Made by a program: the position numbers and the translations under genes. Shown piece by piece: positions 9,650-17,420 of a DNA stretch of 64,000 nucleotides. A model generated the notes under the pieces. The model was not told the DNA's origin. It saw nothing but the letters and a program-made list of their open reading frames with translations, and did not search any database. The DNA is from Ureibacillus sinduriensis BLB-1 = JCM 15800 (lineage in GTDB: Bacteria; Bacillota; Bacilli; Bacillales_A; Planococcaceae), in the NCBI RefSeq assembly GCF_000772955.1, contig NZ_JPVO01000052.1, positions 1-64,000 of the forward strand, given 5' to 3'. Each line of letters begins with the position of its first letter. Positions within the stretch are counted from its first letter, which is position 1.

Positions 9650-10831
9650 TTGTATAACTTTGATGAATTGTTTGATCGCAAAAATACGGGCAGCCTTAAA
9701 TGGGATCAATTCAAAGAGCGGCTAAAACTGCAATATAATGTGGAAGACGCCTCGGATATTCTGCCAATGTGGGTAGCCGATATGGATTTTGCAATACCTC
9801 AGGTAGTTTCCGATGCCATTAAAGAACGCTTGGATCACCCGATATTTGGTTATTCCTATGTAAGTGATGAATGCAAAAATGCCATTGTTGCTTGGTTTGA
9901 ACGCCGCCATAGCTGGCATATCGATCCAAATACTTTAATGTTCCATCAAGGTGTTGTACCAGCGCTGGGAACGATTATTGAAACATTTACAAAACCTGGA
10001 GATAAAATTTGCATCTCCACACCAGTCTACCCTGCATTTTTCAGCATTCCAAAGGCTCAAGACCGTAAAGTGGTGGAATGTGATCTAGTTCTTGACAATC
10101 ACAGTATGAAGTTTGACTTCACCGCACTCGAGGAGCAATTCAGAGACGGTGTCAAAGTATATGTCCTTTGCAGCCCCCACAATCCCGGTGGTGTTGTCTG
10201 GACAAGAGAAGACTTGGAACAGCTTGTTCAGCTCTGTATCCAATACGATGTGCTGCTGATTTCCGATGAAATTCACGCCGATATAGTTTTTGATGGCTAT
10301 AAGCATATCCCTACCTTAACAGTGAAGGATGCCGAGAAAGCGAAAATCATAACATGTATCGCTCCAACAAAAACATTCAATATTGCCGGTGTGCATGCAG
10401 CCATTATGGTAGTCCCGGACAAAGAGTTGCGTGCAAAGTTAAATGCAGATAAGCTGGCACACGGCCGCGATGATTTGAACGTTCTAGCTGCTGCAGCTGT
10501 CAAAGCTGCCTATGAAAAGGGCGATGATTGGGTAGATGCCATGATCGCATATGTGTCATCCAATATGGATGTTGTTGTGGAAGAGTTAAACAAACTTGAT
10601 GGAATCAAAGTATCGAAGCCTCAATCCACATATCTCATTTGGATTGACTATCGAGGAACTGGATTCTCCGAAAGTGAAATGATGCATCGTCTACTAGAAA
10701 AAGGCAAACTTGCAATCGAACCAGGCACTAAATACAGTGAAGCGGGCAGAGGCTTCTTGCGCATGAACGTCGCGTGCCCACTTGAGACGGTAAAAGATGG
10801 CATTGAACGATTTAAAAAAGCTTTAGTATAA
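9650..10831 (+). CDS. patB: PatB/MalY-type aminotransferase, cystathionine beta-lyase
   Basis: PLP-dependent fold-type I enzyme of 393 residues in the MalY/PatB family, which cleaves C-S bonds in cystathionine and cysteine conjugates. The PLP lysine is K241 (IAPTKTFNIAG), the pyridine-binding Asp is D206 (LLISDEIHADIVFDG), and the SPHNPGG motif is present near residue 175. The start is TTG at 9650, placed seven bases after GAGGGAT; no ATG or GTG fits better. A terminator follows at 10883-10926. The gene sits beside yugE as in B. subtilis, which supports the name. Confidence 0.9.
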   Translation: MYNFDELFDRKNTGSLKWDQFKERLKLQYNVEDASDILPMWVADMDFAIPQVVSDAIKERLDHPIFGYSYVSDECKNAIVAWFERRHSWHIDPNTLMFHQGVVPALGTIIETFTKPGDKICISTPVYPAFFSIPKAQDRKVVECDLVLDNHSMKFDFTALEEQFRDGVKVYVLCSPHNPGGVVWTREDLEQLVQLCIQYDVLLISDEIHADIVFDGYKHIPTLTVKDAEKAKIITCIAPTKTFNIAGVHAAIMVVPDKELRAKLNADKLAHGRDDLNVLAAAAVKAAYEKGDDWVDAMIAYVSSNMDVVVEELNKLDGIKVSKPQSTYLIWIDYRGTGFSESEMMHRLLEKGKLAIEPGTKYSEAGRGFLRMNVACPLETVKDGIERFKKALV

Positions 10832-10882
10832 TAGAAGAAAATAACGAAAAATCAAAATTGCCTAGGGAAGTAAATTCAAATA

Positions 10883-10926
10883 AAAAAAGCTGACCAAAAG
10901 TGTATCTTTTGAGTCAGCCTTTTTTC
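10883..10926. terminator. Terminator after patB
   Basis: Imperfect stem around GCTGAC/GTCAGC with flanking AAAAAA and TTTTTT, located between the convergent patB and the small membrane-protein gene. Confidence 0.75.
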
Positions 10927-10946
10927 TATTGAAACGGGTGTGCATA

Positions 10947-11168
10947 TTATTTTCGCAATGAATCTGTTTTATGCACCGTGTCATGCTGTTTGCTCAAAAC
11001 ATATTCTTCCAACGCTTTTGCTTTAAGCTCTTCTTTTTTAGAAACACGTTTCACCAACATGAACACCAGCAAGCACAAAATCATAATTGCTAAAAATTCC
11101 ATTGCGGCCGGAATATATGATGACTTATCCTCTGGGAAATATAGGAATCCTGCATAAAGGATACTCAT
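10947..11168 (-). CDS. Small single-pass membrane protein, unknown function
   Basis: Protein of 73 residues with one clear transmembrane helix (about residues 21-42, ILCLLVFMLVKR) followed by a strongly charged cytosolic tail rich in Lys and Glu. I do not recognise the family. It starts 22 bp downstream of the cyclophilin gene on the same strand and may share its transcript. A spaced AGAAAG motif precedes the ATG. Length and composition look like a genuine small membrane protein, not a shadow frame. Confidence 0.6.
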   Translation of the reverse strand: MSILYAGFLYFPEDKSSYIPAAMEFLAIMILCLLVFMLVKRVSKKEELKAKALEEYVLSKQHDTVHKTDSLRK

Positions 11169-11190
11169 TTTTCACTCTTCTTTCTAATAG

Positions 11191-11778
11191 TTATTCGATA
11201 ATATTAATCGATTCTATCTTAACATCTTCCAACGGTTTGTCGCGCATATCTTTGTCAACGTTCGCAATTTTGTCAACAATGTCCATTCCCTCTACAACAT
11301 GTCCGAATACTGTGTGTTTAAAGTCCAACCAAGGAGTGCCTCCAACTTTTGCATATTCCTCGATAATTTCTTTTGGGTACTTCGCTTGCTCCATCTGTGC
11401 AATCATGTTATTCGGAGTATGTTCCATTTGAACGATGAAAAACTGGGAACCATTTGTGTTTGGACCAGCGTTCGCCATTGAAAGTGCTCCGCGTAGATTG
11501 AATAGGCTTTCACTGAACTCATCTTCAAAAGAGTCGCCCCATATTGATTGGCCACCCATACCCGTACCGGTTGGATCCCCACCTTGGATCATGAAATCAG
11601 TTATTACACGGTGGAAAATGATGCCGTTATAGTAACCTGATTTGGCATGCCCTAAAAAGTTTTCTACAGTTTTTGGCGCATGCTCTGGGAATAACTTGAT
11701 TTTTATCGCACCTAAAGTTGTATTCATTTCAACTAGTACTTCACCTGGGTTTAATTCTTTTGTTAATTGTGGAAACAT
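11191..11778 (-). CDS. Cyclophilin-type peptidyl-prolyl cis-trans isomerase
   Basis: Cytosolic cyclophilin of 195 residues that isomerises Xaa-Pro bonds. Catalytic and substrate-site motifs are intact: [21 protein letters not shown] (catalytic Arg in FHR), [10 protein letters not shown], and the late [17 protein letters not shown]. It is longer than the classic 143-residue PpiB because of an N-terminal extension and an insertion around [20 protein letters not shown]. No signal peptide or lipobox is visible, so it is probably cytoplasmic. AAGGAG lies before the ATG at 11778. Confidence 0.92.
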   Translation of the reverse strand: MFPQLTKELNPGEVLVEMNTTLGAIKIKLFPEHAPKTVENFLGHAKSGYYNGIIFHRVITDFMIQGGDPTGTGMGGQSIWGDSFEDEFSESLFNLRGALSMANAGPNTNGSQFFIVQMEHTPNNMIAQMEQAKYPKEIIEEYAKVGGTPWLDFKHTVFGHVVEGMDIVDKIANVDKDMRDKPLEDVKIESINIIE

Positions 11779-11994
11779 TAATATCGCTCCTTTATTAAAA
11801 ATGTGATTTTGGGGTATATCTTAAATAGAAGATTACCATTTGACACCTCGTTACAGTTTAACATAGAACTTTTAAATTTTCCGCTAATATACTTTACGCA
11901 CTTCCTTCGGATATCGAAGTAAGTTATACTTGACATTATTGTGAAAATATTTTGAAATTCATCATTAAGATGAAAAAACAATGCTAGGAAGAAT

Positions 11995-13221
11995 GTGATT
12001 GAAGTGAATAACCGAAAACACAATTTTATTATTATCTTAATATCAAATTTTATCGTCGCAAGTTCGATGACGATGATTATGCCCTTTTTATCCCTTTATA
12101 TTGAAACCTTTGGGAACTTTTCCGAAAGCTATGTCCAAAAATGGGCAGGTCTGATTTTTGCGGCAACATTTGTGACTGCCTTCATCATGTCTCCGATATG
12201 GGGGCGAATTGCCGACAAATATGGCTATAAACCGATTATGATCATTAACTGTTTCGGCATTGCGCTGAGCATCTTTTTAATGGGTTACGTGGAAAACGTT
12301 ATACAATTTTTCATCTTGCGCATTTTTATGGGGGTAGTTACCGGATTCATCCCTACATCAATGGCATTTATCAGTAAACATACACCAAAGAATATTGCTG
12401 GGAAAACGCTGGGGACGCTGCAGATTGGGAGTGTGGGCGGTTCTCTTTTCGGTCCCGTCATTGGGGGGACTTTAGCCGATGCCATCGGGTTCAATTTTAC
12501 TTTCATCTACACTTCCATTGCTATTGCGGTAGCGGCAATTATCATTATTTTCGGTATCCACGAACCCGAAATCATCCGTAAAGAAAAAAGTACCCTTTAT
12601 TCAAGAAAGAACATTCTATGGGCATTATTTCATCATCCACTTATATTAAGCACTATGTTCGTAGCCTCATTAATACAAATTGGAAACTTTAGTATACAGC
12701 CGTTATTATCCTTATATGTTTCCCATTTAACTACCTCGGAACAAGTTGCTATGCTAGCCGGTATTACTTTTAGTGCAGCAGGGGTCGGTAATATTTTGAT
12801 TGGACGATTTTTCGGTAAATTAGCCGATAATGTCGGCTATGAAAAAGTGCTGATGTCTTTATTGTTCATCAGTGTGTTTTTCATTGTACCCCAAGCCTTT
12901 GTCACCTCACTTTGGCAATTGATCGTCCTAAGATTTTTGCTGGGCATCTTTTCCGGGGGCTTGATTCCAATCGTTACAGCTTTAATTCGCCGGGAAGCGC
13001 CGGTCGAAATCCAAGGCGAAGTCATGGGATATAATCAGAGTTTCCGCTTTCTAGGAAATATAATTGGTCCTGTATTAGGCGGTTTTATAAGTGGTTTCGC
13101 AACTATTTCCGCAGTTTTCTATTCGACCGGGTTCCTATTTCTTATTGCCGCCATCATCATATTCATCATCCAAAAGCTTCCGAAAAAGTATTTCGAGGAT
13201 GTATTAAAAAGTCATATATAG
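11995..13221 (+). CDS. yuxJ: MFS multidrug-type efflux transporter YuxJ
   Basis: Major facilitator superfamily permease of 408 residues with twelve predicted helices. The MFS signature between helices 2 and 3 is present (GRIADKYGYKPIMI) with its counterpart in the second half (GKLADNVGYEKVLM), and the helix 5 motif GGSLFGPVIGGTLAD suggests a drug:H+ antiporter. The start is GTG at 11995 behind AGGAAGA. It lies immediately upstream of pbpD, as yuxJ does in B. subtilis. The substrate is not known. A terminator at 13235-13273 separates it from pbpD. Confidence 0.85.
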   Translation: MIEVNNRKHNFIIILISNFIVASSMTMIMPFLSLYIETFGNFSESYVQKWAGLIFAATFVTAFIMSPIWGRIADKYGYKPIMIINCFGIALSIFLMGYVENVIQFFILRIFMGVVTGFIPTSMAFISKHTPKNIAGKTLGTLQIGSVGGSLFGPVIGGTLADAIGFNFTFIYTSIAIAVAAIIIIFGIHEPEIIRKEKSTLYSRKNILWALFHHPLILSTMFVASLIQIGNFSIQPLLSLYVSHLTTSEQVAMLAGITFSAAGVGNILIGRFFGKLADNVGYEKVLMSLLFISVFFIVPQAFVTSLWQLIVLRFLLGIFSGGLIPIVTALIRREAPVEIQGEVMGYNQSFRFLGNIIGPVLGGFISGFATISAVFYSTGFLFLIAAIIIFIIQKLPKKYFEDVLKSHI

Positions 13222-13234
13222 ATTTTGCATCATG

Positions 13235-13273
13235 AAAAGGAGGTCTGCCAGCTATAGTGGACCTCCTTTTTTA
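13235..13273 (+). terminator. Terminator after yuxJ
   Basis: 11-bp stem AAAAGGAGGTC/GACCTCCTTTT followed by T run. Confidence 0.85.
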
Positions 13274-13325
13274 TTTGGAATTGTGCTATTCTTTTGGAGT
13301 GCTTGAATTTATTGGAGGAATCTAA

Positions 13326-15173
13326 ATGAGACAAATTATGGGTTTCTTACTGATCCTTTGTTGTTTCCCATTACTGGTGCTATTTGGCGATAAAATACTT
13401 GAAGAATATACCGCAGCCAAAGACTACGGGGATACCATTCAACGTAATATACAGCCACCTGAAAAGATTAATCCCCTTCCTGTAACGATGTTCGACCGGG
13501 ATGGGAAAGTATTCAGTGAAGAATATGTGGAATGGCGGCAGCCGGTACAATTGGAAGCTATCCCGGAAATAATTAAACAAATCTATCTATTGAGTGAGGA
13601 TAAAGAGTTTTACACACACATCGGTTTTAATGTAAGTGCCCTTACCCGTGCATTAGTGGTGAATGCCCAAGGTTCGATTGAACAAGGTGGGAGTACAATT
13701 ACGCAGCAGCTAGTACGGATGCGCTATTTATCGGCGGAGCAAACTTATGAACGTAAATTGACCGAACTATTCTTCGCTTACGAGCTCGAGCAAATGTACG
13801 CAAAAGAGGAAATTTTTGAGATGTATTTAAACGAAATCTATTTTGGCAATCAAGTTTATGGAATAAACGCAGCTGCAACCTATTATTTTCAAAAGCCGTT
13901 AGCAGAGTTAAGCATCCCACAGATGGCATTCATAGCGGCGATTCCTAATAACCCATCACTGTATGACCCATTAAAAAACTTTTCCAATACAAAAGCAAGA
14001 CAAGAACGTTTATTGGATATCCTTGCTGAAAACGAAATCATCTCCTTGGAAGAAGCCGCAAACTTTAAGCAAGAAGAAATTATGTTAAAACCAAAGGTAA
14101 AGAAGCAGGAGCAGCCTGCCTACAGTACGTTTGTACTAGCAGAATTCAAGGAACTAGTTGCTTTTTCTGATGGTTACCGTCAACAGCTTGATAGCACTAA
14201 ATCAGAAGATGAAAAAAGTAAAATCGAGGAAGAGATTGACGCCAAAGTTGAACAGCTACTTCTTTCCGGCATCTCCATACATACAGCACTAGACGCGGAA
14301 AAGCAACAACTAGATGAACAAAAAATCGAAGCTATTTTGGGGAACGGCCCGCTGCAGAGCAGTTCAGTCGTCATCGATAATCCAACTAGAGAAATTGTAA
14401 GTGTATACGGCGGCAAAGCCTACAAGAAATATGACTTTCATCGGGCTTATCAAGCAGTCCGCCAACCTGGATCTGCTTTTAAACCTTTAATTGTTTATGG
14501 ACCACTTTTCGAAACAACCAATTACTCGCCAAGATCCTATGTGAGCGGTGGTCGGTATTGTGTTGATCACTTTTGCCCACAAAATTATGGTGGTGGGGAT
14601 TATGGCAATGTTTCGATTTCCACAGCTTTCAAGCATAGCTATAACACTTCTGCACTGCGGTTATTGAATGAGATAGGCCTTGAAACCGCCTTTTCGTATA
14701 TCGAGAAATTCAACTTCCAATCACTGGTTCCAGAAGATAAAACCTTTGCAGCAGGATTGGGTGGTCTTTCATATGGCGTTACAACTCTTGAAATGGCGGA
14801 TGCCTATACAAGCTTTATAGATGGAACTTATATAAAAGCAAGGAGTATCCGGAATGTCACCGATTCAAGCGGCAATGTTCTATATAGTTGGCCGACTGCA
14901 AAAGAGACGGTTTGGTCATTGCAAACCGTAAATAATATGCGTTCGTTATTGCATGATGTCGTGACAAGCGGAACCGGAAAAGGAATCTTACTAAATTCTT
15001 CCTATGTCGGTGCAAAGACCGGAACAACCAATGACTATAAGGATTTTTGGATTGCCGGAATGACAAATGAATATACTGGCGCTGTTTGGATCGGCTATGA
15101 TAACCCTGCTTCAATGCAATCCTTGCAGGATGATAAAATTCATTTTGAAATTTTTAACACGATAATGGATTAG
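13326..15173 (+). CDS. pbpD: Class A penicillin-binding protein 4
   Basis: Bifunctional peptidoglycan synthase of 615 residues anchored by an N-terminal helix (residues 5-20). The glycosyltransferase domain (about 50-220) has catalytic E91 in LLSEDKEFYTHIG and GGSTITQQLVR. The transpeptidase domain (about 320-610) has nucleophile S383 and K386 (SAFK), S438-Y-N, and K564-T-G. It polymerises glycan strands and cross-links peptides outside the membrane. GGAGG lies before the ATG. The order yuxJ-pbpD matches B. subtilis, where PBP4 is non-essential. Two hairpins lie downstream, followed by an IS1182 remnant. Confidence 0.93.
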   Translation: MRQIMGFLLILCCFPLLVLFGDKILEEYTAAKDYGDTIQRNIQPPEKINPLPVTMFDRDGKVFSEEYVEWRQPVQLEAIPEIIKQIYLLSEDKEFYTHIGFNVSALTRALVVNAQGSIEQGGSTITQQLVRMRYLSAEQTYERKLTELFFAYELEQMYAKEEIFEMYLNEIYFGNQVYGINAAATYYFQKPLAELSIPQMAFIAAIPNNPSLYDPLKNFSNTKARQERLLDILAENEIISLEEAANFKQEEIMLKPKVKKQEQPAYSTFVLAEFKELVAFSDGYRQQLDSTKSEDEKSKIEEEIDAKVEQLLLSGISIHTALDAEKQQLDEQKIEAILGNGPLQSSSVVIDNPTREIVSVYGGKAYKKYDFHRAYQAVRQPGSAFKPLIVYGPLFETTNYSPRSYVSGGRYCVDHFCPQNYGGGDYGNVSISTAFKHSYNTSALRLLNEIGLETAFSYIEKFNFQSLVPEDKTFAAGLGGLSYGVTTLEMADAYTSFIDGTYIKARSIRNVTDSSGNVLYSWPTAKETVWSLQTVNNMRSLLHDVVTSGTGKGILLNSSYVGAKTGTTNDYKDFWIAGMTNEYTGAVWIGYDNPASMQSLQDDKIHFEIFNTIMD

Positions 15174-15237
15174 AAAAAGACCTTCCCTAAAAAGAGGGTG
15201 AAAGTTTTCCCTATCGATCCCATCCACGTAAAGAAAA

Positions 15238-15268
15238 GAGGCGTGACTTTTATAAGTCTCGCCTCTTT
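15238..15268. repeat. Left copy of duplicated hairpin flanking the IS1182 remnant
   Basis: 31-base sequence made of GAGGCGTGACTT and its near complement, a self-complementary hairpin. A 32-base copy with one inserted base lies at 16654-16685. The pair brackets the dead transposase. Confidence 0.8.
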
Positions 15269-15270
15269 CA

Positions 15271-15316
15271 GACTGTAGACAAACTCGAATTTTCGAGTTT
15301 GCCTACAGTCTTTTTT
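15271..15316. terminator. Strong hairpin with T run
   Basis: Stem GACTGTAG plus CAAACTCGAA paired with TTCGAGTTTG plus CTACAGTC, followed by six T. Probably a terminator at the left edge of the inserted segment. Confidence 0.75.
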
Positions 15317-15534
15317 CTTATAAAATAAAATTAATTGCTTTTGAAAATAGAGTTAGTTGATTTCCGTTTCGGCGGACGCTTTCCGCGGGCGTGGGCCAAT
15401 CCTCCTCGTCGCTGTGCTCCTGCGGGGTATCGGCCGTCACGCTTGTCCCGCAGGAGTCGCCGCCTACACTACAATCAACTACTTTCTAAATAATAGGTTG
15501 AGGTGAATGGATAGATGAAAGAAAAATCAACTTA

Positions 15535-16534
15535 ATGAAACAGATTTTCCATTGTATTCTTAAAGAAATTGCAGATAAAGGATTACTTGGTGCTGATCAT
15601 GTTTTCATCGATTCACCCCATGGTAAAACGGGCCCGAATAAACGGAAATTCGAAAAGAAGATTGTCCGTAAAGAGACTCGTGCATATGAAGCCAAACTTC
15701 AAGAAGAGTTGAATCAAGATCGTATGGATCATGGGAAGAAGCCATTTTCACCTGATAAATTTGAAAAAGAAGAAGTGAAGGAAATTAAGCAAAGTACGAC
15801 AGATCCTGAAAGTGGATACTATGTAAAAGATGAAAGAACGAAACAGTTTGCTTATTCATTCCATGCTGCAGCTGATCGTTATGGATTTATACTTGGATCG
15901 ATTGTGACACCTGGGAATGTTCATGATAGTCATATGCTTCAGCCACTTGTTGAAAAGATTATGGAAAAAGTGAAAAAGCCACTTGCTGTTGCTGCCGATG
16001 CTGCTTATAAAACTCCTGCGATTACTAAATTCTTATTTGACCAAGAGATTCAACCTGCACTTCCTTATACACGTCCAAAAACGAAGGATGGATTTTTACG
16101 GAAACACGATTATGTATATGACGAGTACTATGATTGTTACCTTTGTCCGTAAAGGGCAAGTTCTTAAATATTCGACTACCACTAAAGAAGGTAAACGCCA
16201 ATACAAATCGAATCCTTCTCAATGTGCAACCTGTCCTTTGCTTACTCAATGTACGAATAGTAAGGATCACCGGAAAATCATTGAGCGTCATATTTGGGCA
16301 GAGCATGTAGAGGAAGCGGATCATCTTCGTCATCAAAACGAGATCAAACAAATATATGCAAGACGTAAAGAAACGATTGAACGTGTCTTTGCGGATGCCA
16401 AAGAAAAGCATGGTATGCGATGGACAACCCTACGTGGGATAAAAAAATTGTCCATGCAGGCGATGCTTACTTTTGCTGCCATGAATTTAAAGAAGCTTGC
16501 CAATTGGACATGGCAAGCTCCAGAAATGGTCTAA
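15535..16534 (+). pseudogene. IS1182-family transposase, truncated and frameshifted
   Basis: Two overlapping frames (15535-16152 and about 15983-16534) together give the middle and C-terminal parts of an IS1182-type DDE transposase. The first has ADHVFIDS (first catalytic Asp region), YVKDERTKQFAYSFHAAAD and VAADAAYKTP. The second has CATCPLLTQCTNS (zinc-binding Cys cluster), RRKETIERVFADAKEKHGMRWT with the catalytic Glu, and a normal C-terminus. The frame breaks near 16150 (DCYLCP then RKGQVL). The first ~100 residues of the family's usual ~450-480 are missing. It cannot make an active protein. Confidence 0.85.
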
Positions 16535-16604
16535 ATAAGAATACTCGTAGAGTACTTTTCCTTACGATAAGATTGTAAAATACCCAAAAGTCCTCTAAAA
16601 ATAC

Positions 16605-16642
16605 AAAAGACCTTCAGAATGAGACCATTCTGAAGGTCTTTT
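16605..16642. terminator. Hairpin at the end of the IS1182 remnant
   Basis: Long stem AAAAGACCTTCAGAATG/CATTCTGAAGGTCTTTT with a short loop. A diverged copy occurs at 31736-31768 beside the second transposase relic. Confidence 0.8.
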
Positions 16643-16653
16643 GTCGATAATCT

Positions 16654-16685
16654 GAGGCGTGACTTGTTATAAGTCTCGCCTCTTT
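16654..16685. repeat. Right copy of duplicated hairpin
   Basis: 32-base copy of the 15238-15268 sequence, ending next to the yufK stop codon, where it probably serves as the yufK terminator (T run on the plus strand, A run on the minus strand). Confidence 0.8.
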
Positions 16686-16686
16686 T

Positions 16687-17250
16687 TTAATTTGTAAAAG
16701 GTAAACTTGCCAATAGACCGTTATAAAGCTTTAACACTACATAACAAATGAATGTTATAAATATCGCCCACATGAGAATTTCAAAGAAAATCAGCCCTAT
16801 CGTTCCCGGTAAAGTCAAAAAACGACTCATCTTGTAAATGTGAAAGGTAAAATAACTAAAAATGGTTAAAGCAAATACACAGAGCAAAATAAGGATTGAC
16901 TGTATTCCGAAGATTGACAGCAATGAGCCAAAGAAAAAGATTAGGTAGCCGCCTCTGGCAACCCCGATCATCTCACCAGTATTATCCTTTGAAAATAATA
17001 GCATGCCTACTTCATGAATCGTCTCCCCAATCAATTTCAACGCCGAAAATAGCATAAAAAAACAAAGTGCAAATACACTTAATAACAATAGACGCAACTC
17101 GATATCCGTCAAAAACTCACGCATTCCGGTATAGACGCCTATCGCTGTTAATAATTCCAATGATTCACCCACCAAGTATATCCCGTAGGTTAAACTAAAT
17201 AAAATAACTGAAAATAAAGGCAAATAACCATACAAATATGGATTTTTCAT
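16687..17250 (-). CDS. yufK: YufK-family membrane protein (DUF5366)
   Basis: Integral membrane protein of 187 residues with five to six hydrophobic helices (for example LFSVILFSLTYGIYLV near residue 15 and LGLIFFEILMWAIFITFICYVVL near the C-terminus). It matches the size and character of B. subtilis YufK, which lies between pbpD/yuxK and the mrp operon. The function is unknown. It diverges from mrpA with about 170 bp between the starts, so the two may share a regulatory region. Confidence 0.75.
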   Translation of the reverse strand: MKNPYLYGYLPLFSVILFSLTYGIYLVGESLELLTAIGVYTGMREFLTDIELRLLLLSVFALCFFMLFSALKLIGETIHEVGMLLFSKDNTGEMIGVARGGYLIFFFGSLLSIFGIQSILILLCVFALTIFSYFTFHIYKMSRFLTLPGTIGLIFFEILMWAIFITFICYVVLKLYNGLLASLPFTN

Positions 17251-17420
17251 GACAATTTCCTCGAAACTTATTTTTTTCTTCCTATTTATAATAACGGGTA
17301 AATATTAATCGTATCAAGCTCATACTATCTACACCCGAGTGAAAACAAGCATAATAAATGGTATAATCTGATTAATCAAGGGATTAATTTGTTATTTTTA
17401 TTCTGAAGGGGGGATTATTT

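Larger units (their letters stand above)
15271..16653 (+). mobile_element. Degenerate IS1182-family insertion
   Basis: A non-functional insertion between pbpD and yufK. It contains a GC-rich leader (about 15360-15475, with GGCGGACGCTTTCCGCGGGC, a sequence often found ahead of IS1182-type elements in Bacillaceae), a truncated and frameshifted transposase, and a terminal hairpin at 16605-16642 (AAAGACCTTCAGAATG and its complement). The boundaries are approximate; I place them inside the two copies of the 31/32-base hairpin. A shorter relic of a related element lies at 31650-31775. Confidence 0.7.

Noticed and set aside
15360..15475. GC-rich block as an RNA gene
   Set aside because: This sequence type commonly precedes IS1182-like transposases in Bacillaceae and is better explained as part of that insertion.
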